Below, piece by piece: positions 5,839 through 7,583 of a stretch of 7,583 nt of DNA (within the stretch, counting starts at the first letter, position 1; every line of letters starts with the position of its first letter). The DNA is taken from contig DMNP01000316.1 in assembly GCA_003452695.1 (NCBI GenBank), forward strand, positions 1 through 7,583. The letters are read 5' to 3'. The notes below the pieces were generated by a model that did not search any database, had not been told where the DNA came from, and saw nothing but the letters and a program-made list of their open reading frames with translations. The stretch comes from Eggerthellaceae bacterium (GTDB taxonomy: Bacteria; Actinomycetota; Coriobacteriia; Coriobacteriales; Eggerthellaceae). Made by a program: the position numbers and the translations under genes.

Positions 5839-7583
5839 ATGGCCGACAACATAACGGTGAATGCAAACGTGGCAGACGTGAACAGCGCCGAGGCGCGGGC
5901 TCGGCGCCGCCGCGAAATGGAGGCGAACCTCTCGGCGTCCGAGAAGCTGAAGAGCAACGTCACCGTTGTCGTGGCGGTCATCGCCGGCGTCGTCACGTCG
6001 CTCGTGAAGTTCATCGCGGCATCGATTACCGGATCGTCGGCCATGTTCTCGGAAGGCATCCACTCGATGGTCGACGCCATAAACGATTCTCTGCTGCTCG
6101 TGGGCAGTAAGCTGGCGAAACGGCCGCCCGACGTGAAGCACCCGTTCGGCTACGGCCCCGAGGAGTACTTCTACAGCCACACGGTTGCGCTCGTCATCTT
6201 CGTGCTCGGCGGCGGCTTTGCCATGTACGAGGGCATGCGCAACGTCATGGCGGGCGGGAATCCCATCGAAAACCCGCTCATCAACTACATCGTGCTCGGC
6301 ATTGGCATCGCGGTCGAAGGCATCTCCCTTTCCGTTGCGGTGCGCACCGTGAACAAGGCGCGCGGCGACATGAGCATCGTGAAGTACATCCGCGAATCGA
6401 AGAGCCCGACGAACATCACCGTGTTCCTGGAAGACACGGCGGCGGTGGCCGGCATGGCCGTGGCGCTCGTGGGCAACATCCTCTCCACGGCCACGGGCAA
6501 CTACGTTATAGACGCTTGGTGCTCGGTAATCATCGGCGCCATCATGGCCTTCATCGCCGCAATCTTGCTGAAGGAGACGCGCAGCCTGGTCATCGGCGAG
6601 GGTCTTGCCGCAGACGAGGTTGGAGAAGTCGTGTTCATCGTGGAGAGCGACCCGGATGTAATAAAGTGCGGCCGCGTCCTCTCGCTGTACCTGGGACCCG
6701 AAGACTTGCTCATGAACCTGGACGTAACGTTTCGCGAGAACTTGGACGCAGGCGACGTGCTGGTGGCCATCGATCGCATAGAAGACGAGGTGATGGGGGA
6801 GTTCCCGCAGGCGACCCGCGTGTTCATAGAACCCGAGAGCTTGAACCAGGTGTACCGCCAGCGCCGCGACCGCAGGCTGGCGTTCGAGGCGTACGAGGCA
6901 GAGCGGCTGGCTGAAGACCCCAGCTACCGGCTTTTGGAGAGCAGGCGGCGCCGCGATGAGCAGCTGGCCAAATGGGCCGACGCTCGCCGGGCGAGAAGGC
7001 GCGAGGAGTTTGCGCGTTTGTACCAGAACTCGCGTTCGGCCGATGTCGTTGCCGCTGCCGCCCCCGCCACCGCCGAGGCCCCCGCTGCCGCCCCCGCCGA
7101 GGTCCTTGCCGTCCCGTACGGCGCAGATGACGCGCACGTCCTTGCCGCGCAACCGGACCAGCAAGCGCAAATCGGCGAGCGCAAGAAGCTCTTCAGCGAA
7201 ATCCCGAGCATACAGGGCGAGCGCATCGTGCTGAACTGCGTGGTTGACACCGACGCCGAAGCGCTGCGCGACCTCGTGGAGAACCCGAACGTGCAGCGCT
7301 TCGAGCCCACCTACCTGTTCGAGAAGCGCTTCGACGACATGAACGAGGCGATAGACCTCATATACGGCGACCTTTTCGAGAAGAAGGAATCGCTCATGCT
7401 GGCCATCCGCATGAAGGAGACCGGCGAGCTTGCCGGCCTGGCCGAGTTCTATGGACTGCGAGACCCGTTGCACAAGATTAGCATCGGGTACCGCCTGCGC
7501 GAATGCTGGTGGGGCAAGGGCCTTGCCACGGAGACGGCCAAGCTCATGGTGGGCTACCTGTACGGCGAGACCGACATCGAGAT
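5839..7583 (+). CDS. Fusion: CDF cation transporter (ZnT9-like) + GNAT acetyltransferase, 3'-truncated by window
   Basis: One frame without a stop runs to the window end (581 codons visible). The ATG at 5839 has AAAGGGG (5826-5832) 6 bases upstream. Residues about 41-252 are a six-helix cation diffusion facilitator: TM2 carries H75-x3-D79, then HPFGYGPEEYFY (101-112) and LEDTAAVAG (197-205). These recall the SLC30A9/ZnT9 branch, in which TM5 has ED instead of the usual HxxxD. Residues about 258-333 form the cytoplasmic CDF domain, ending RVFIEPES. A charged, Arg-rich helical stretch (about 337-394) and an Ala/Pro linker (about 404-424) lead to a GNAT domain from about 459. It begins GERIVL and has the acetyl-CoA loop WWGKGLATE at 557-565, as in RimJ/RimL (Acetyltransf_3) proteins. 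The transporter part should move divalent metal (Zn, possibly Mn, Fe or Co) out by proton antiport. The acetyltransferase substrate is unknown. The C-terminal end of the GNAT fold is missing only because the window stops. Confidence 0.88.
   Translation, partial: MADNITVNANVADVNSAEARARRRREMEANLSASEKLKSNVTVVVAVIAGVVTSLVKFIAASITGSSAMFSEGIHSMVDAINDSLLLVGSKLAKRPPDVKHPFGYGPEEYFYSHTVALVIFVLGGGFAMYEGMRNVMAGGNPIENPLINYIVLGIGIAVEGISLSVAVRTVNKARGDMSIVKYIRESKSPTNITVFLEDTAAVAGMAVALVGNILSTATGNYVIDAWCSVIIGAIMAFIAAILLKETRSLVIGEGLAADEVGEVVFIVESDPDVIKCGRVLSLYLGPEDLLMNLDVTFRENLDAGDVLVAIDRIEDEVMGEFPQATRVFIEPESLNQVYRQRRDRRLAFEAYEAERLAEDPSYRLLESRRRRDEQLAKWADARRARRREEFARLYQNSRSADVVAAAAPATAEAPAAAPAEVLAVPYGADDAHVLAAQPDQQAQIGERKKLFSEIPSIQGERIVLNCVVDTDAEALRDLVENPNVQRFEPTYLFEKRFDDMNEAIDLIYGDLFEKKESLMLAIRMKETGELAGLAEFYGLRDPLHKISIGYRLRECWWGKGLATETAKLMVGYLYGETDIE

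Noticed and set aside
5710..7473. 587-codon open frame on the minus strand opposite the CDF-GNAT gene
   Set aside because: It is antisense to a frame with clear transporter and acetyltransferase motifs. Its translation is rich in His, Arg and Ala with no hydrophobic helices or family motif, as expected for a shadow in GC-rich DNA.

Overview
The window is GC-rich bacterial DNA with tightly packed genes, frequent AAGGAGG-like ribosome binding sites and several lipoproteins with an LAGC lipobox. Base composition, the frequent ATA isoleucine codons despite high GC, and the gene types suggest an actinobacterial gut anaerobe, perhaps class Coriobacteriia (Eggerthellaceae-like). That placement is an inference from style, not from a marker gene.

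Region 1 (1-3118, + strand) is the 3' part of a transporter operon. It holds the C-terminal end of one FtsX-type ABC permease, a complete second FtsX/MacB-type permease, its ATPase, and a lipoprotein with an FMN-binding domain and a perfect SGAT flavinylation motif. Two permeases plus one ATPase next to a redox protein resembles the distal half of the P19/Ftr1-type iron-uptake operons (Campylobacter Cj1658-Cj1665, E. coli fetMP-type). If so, the Ftr1 permease, P19 and membrane redox genes should lie just left of the window. A likely job is export or redox support for iron handling, but the substrate cannot be read from this sequence.

Region 2 (3119-4760) starts with a convergent spacer rich in competing GAACAGG/CCTGTTC inverted repeats. 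A possible small minus-strand membrane protein follows, which may be an MFS C-terminal remnant. Next is a monocistronic gene for a lipoprotein with four PASTA domains and a PepSY-like C-terminus, flanked by a perfect TATAAT box and a 12-13 bp intrinsic terminator.

Region 3 (4761-5838) holds a VanZ-family membrane protein gene. After it comes a 369-base spacer with a probable decayed minus-strand coding remnant and a leader carrying phased CATGCCAA repeats.

Region 4 (5839 to the right edge) is one uninterrupted reading frame that begins as a complete ZnT9-like cation diffusion facilitator. It continues through an Arg-rich helical linker and an Ala/Pro linker into a RimJ/RimL-type GNAT acetyltransferase domain cut by the window end. 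This transporter-acetyltransferase fusion is the most unusual object seen here.
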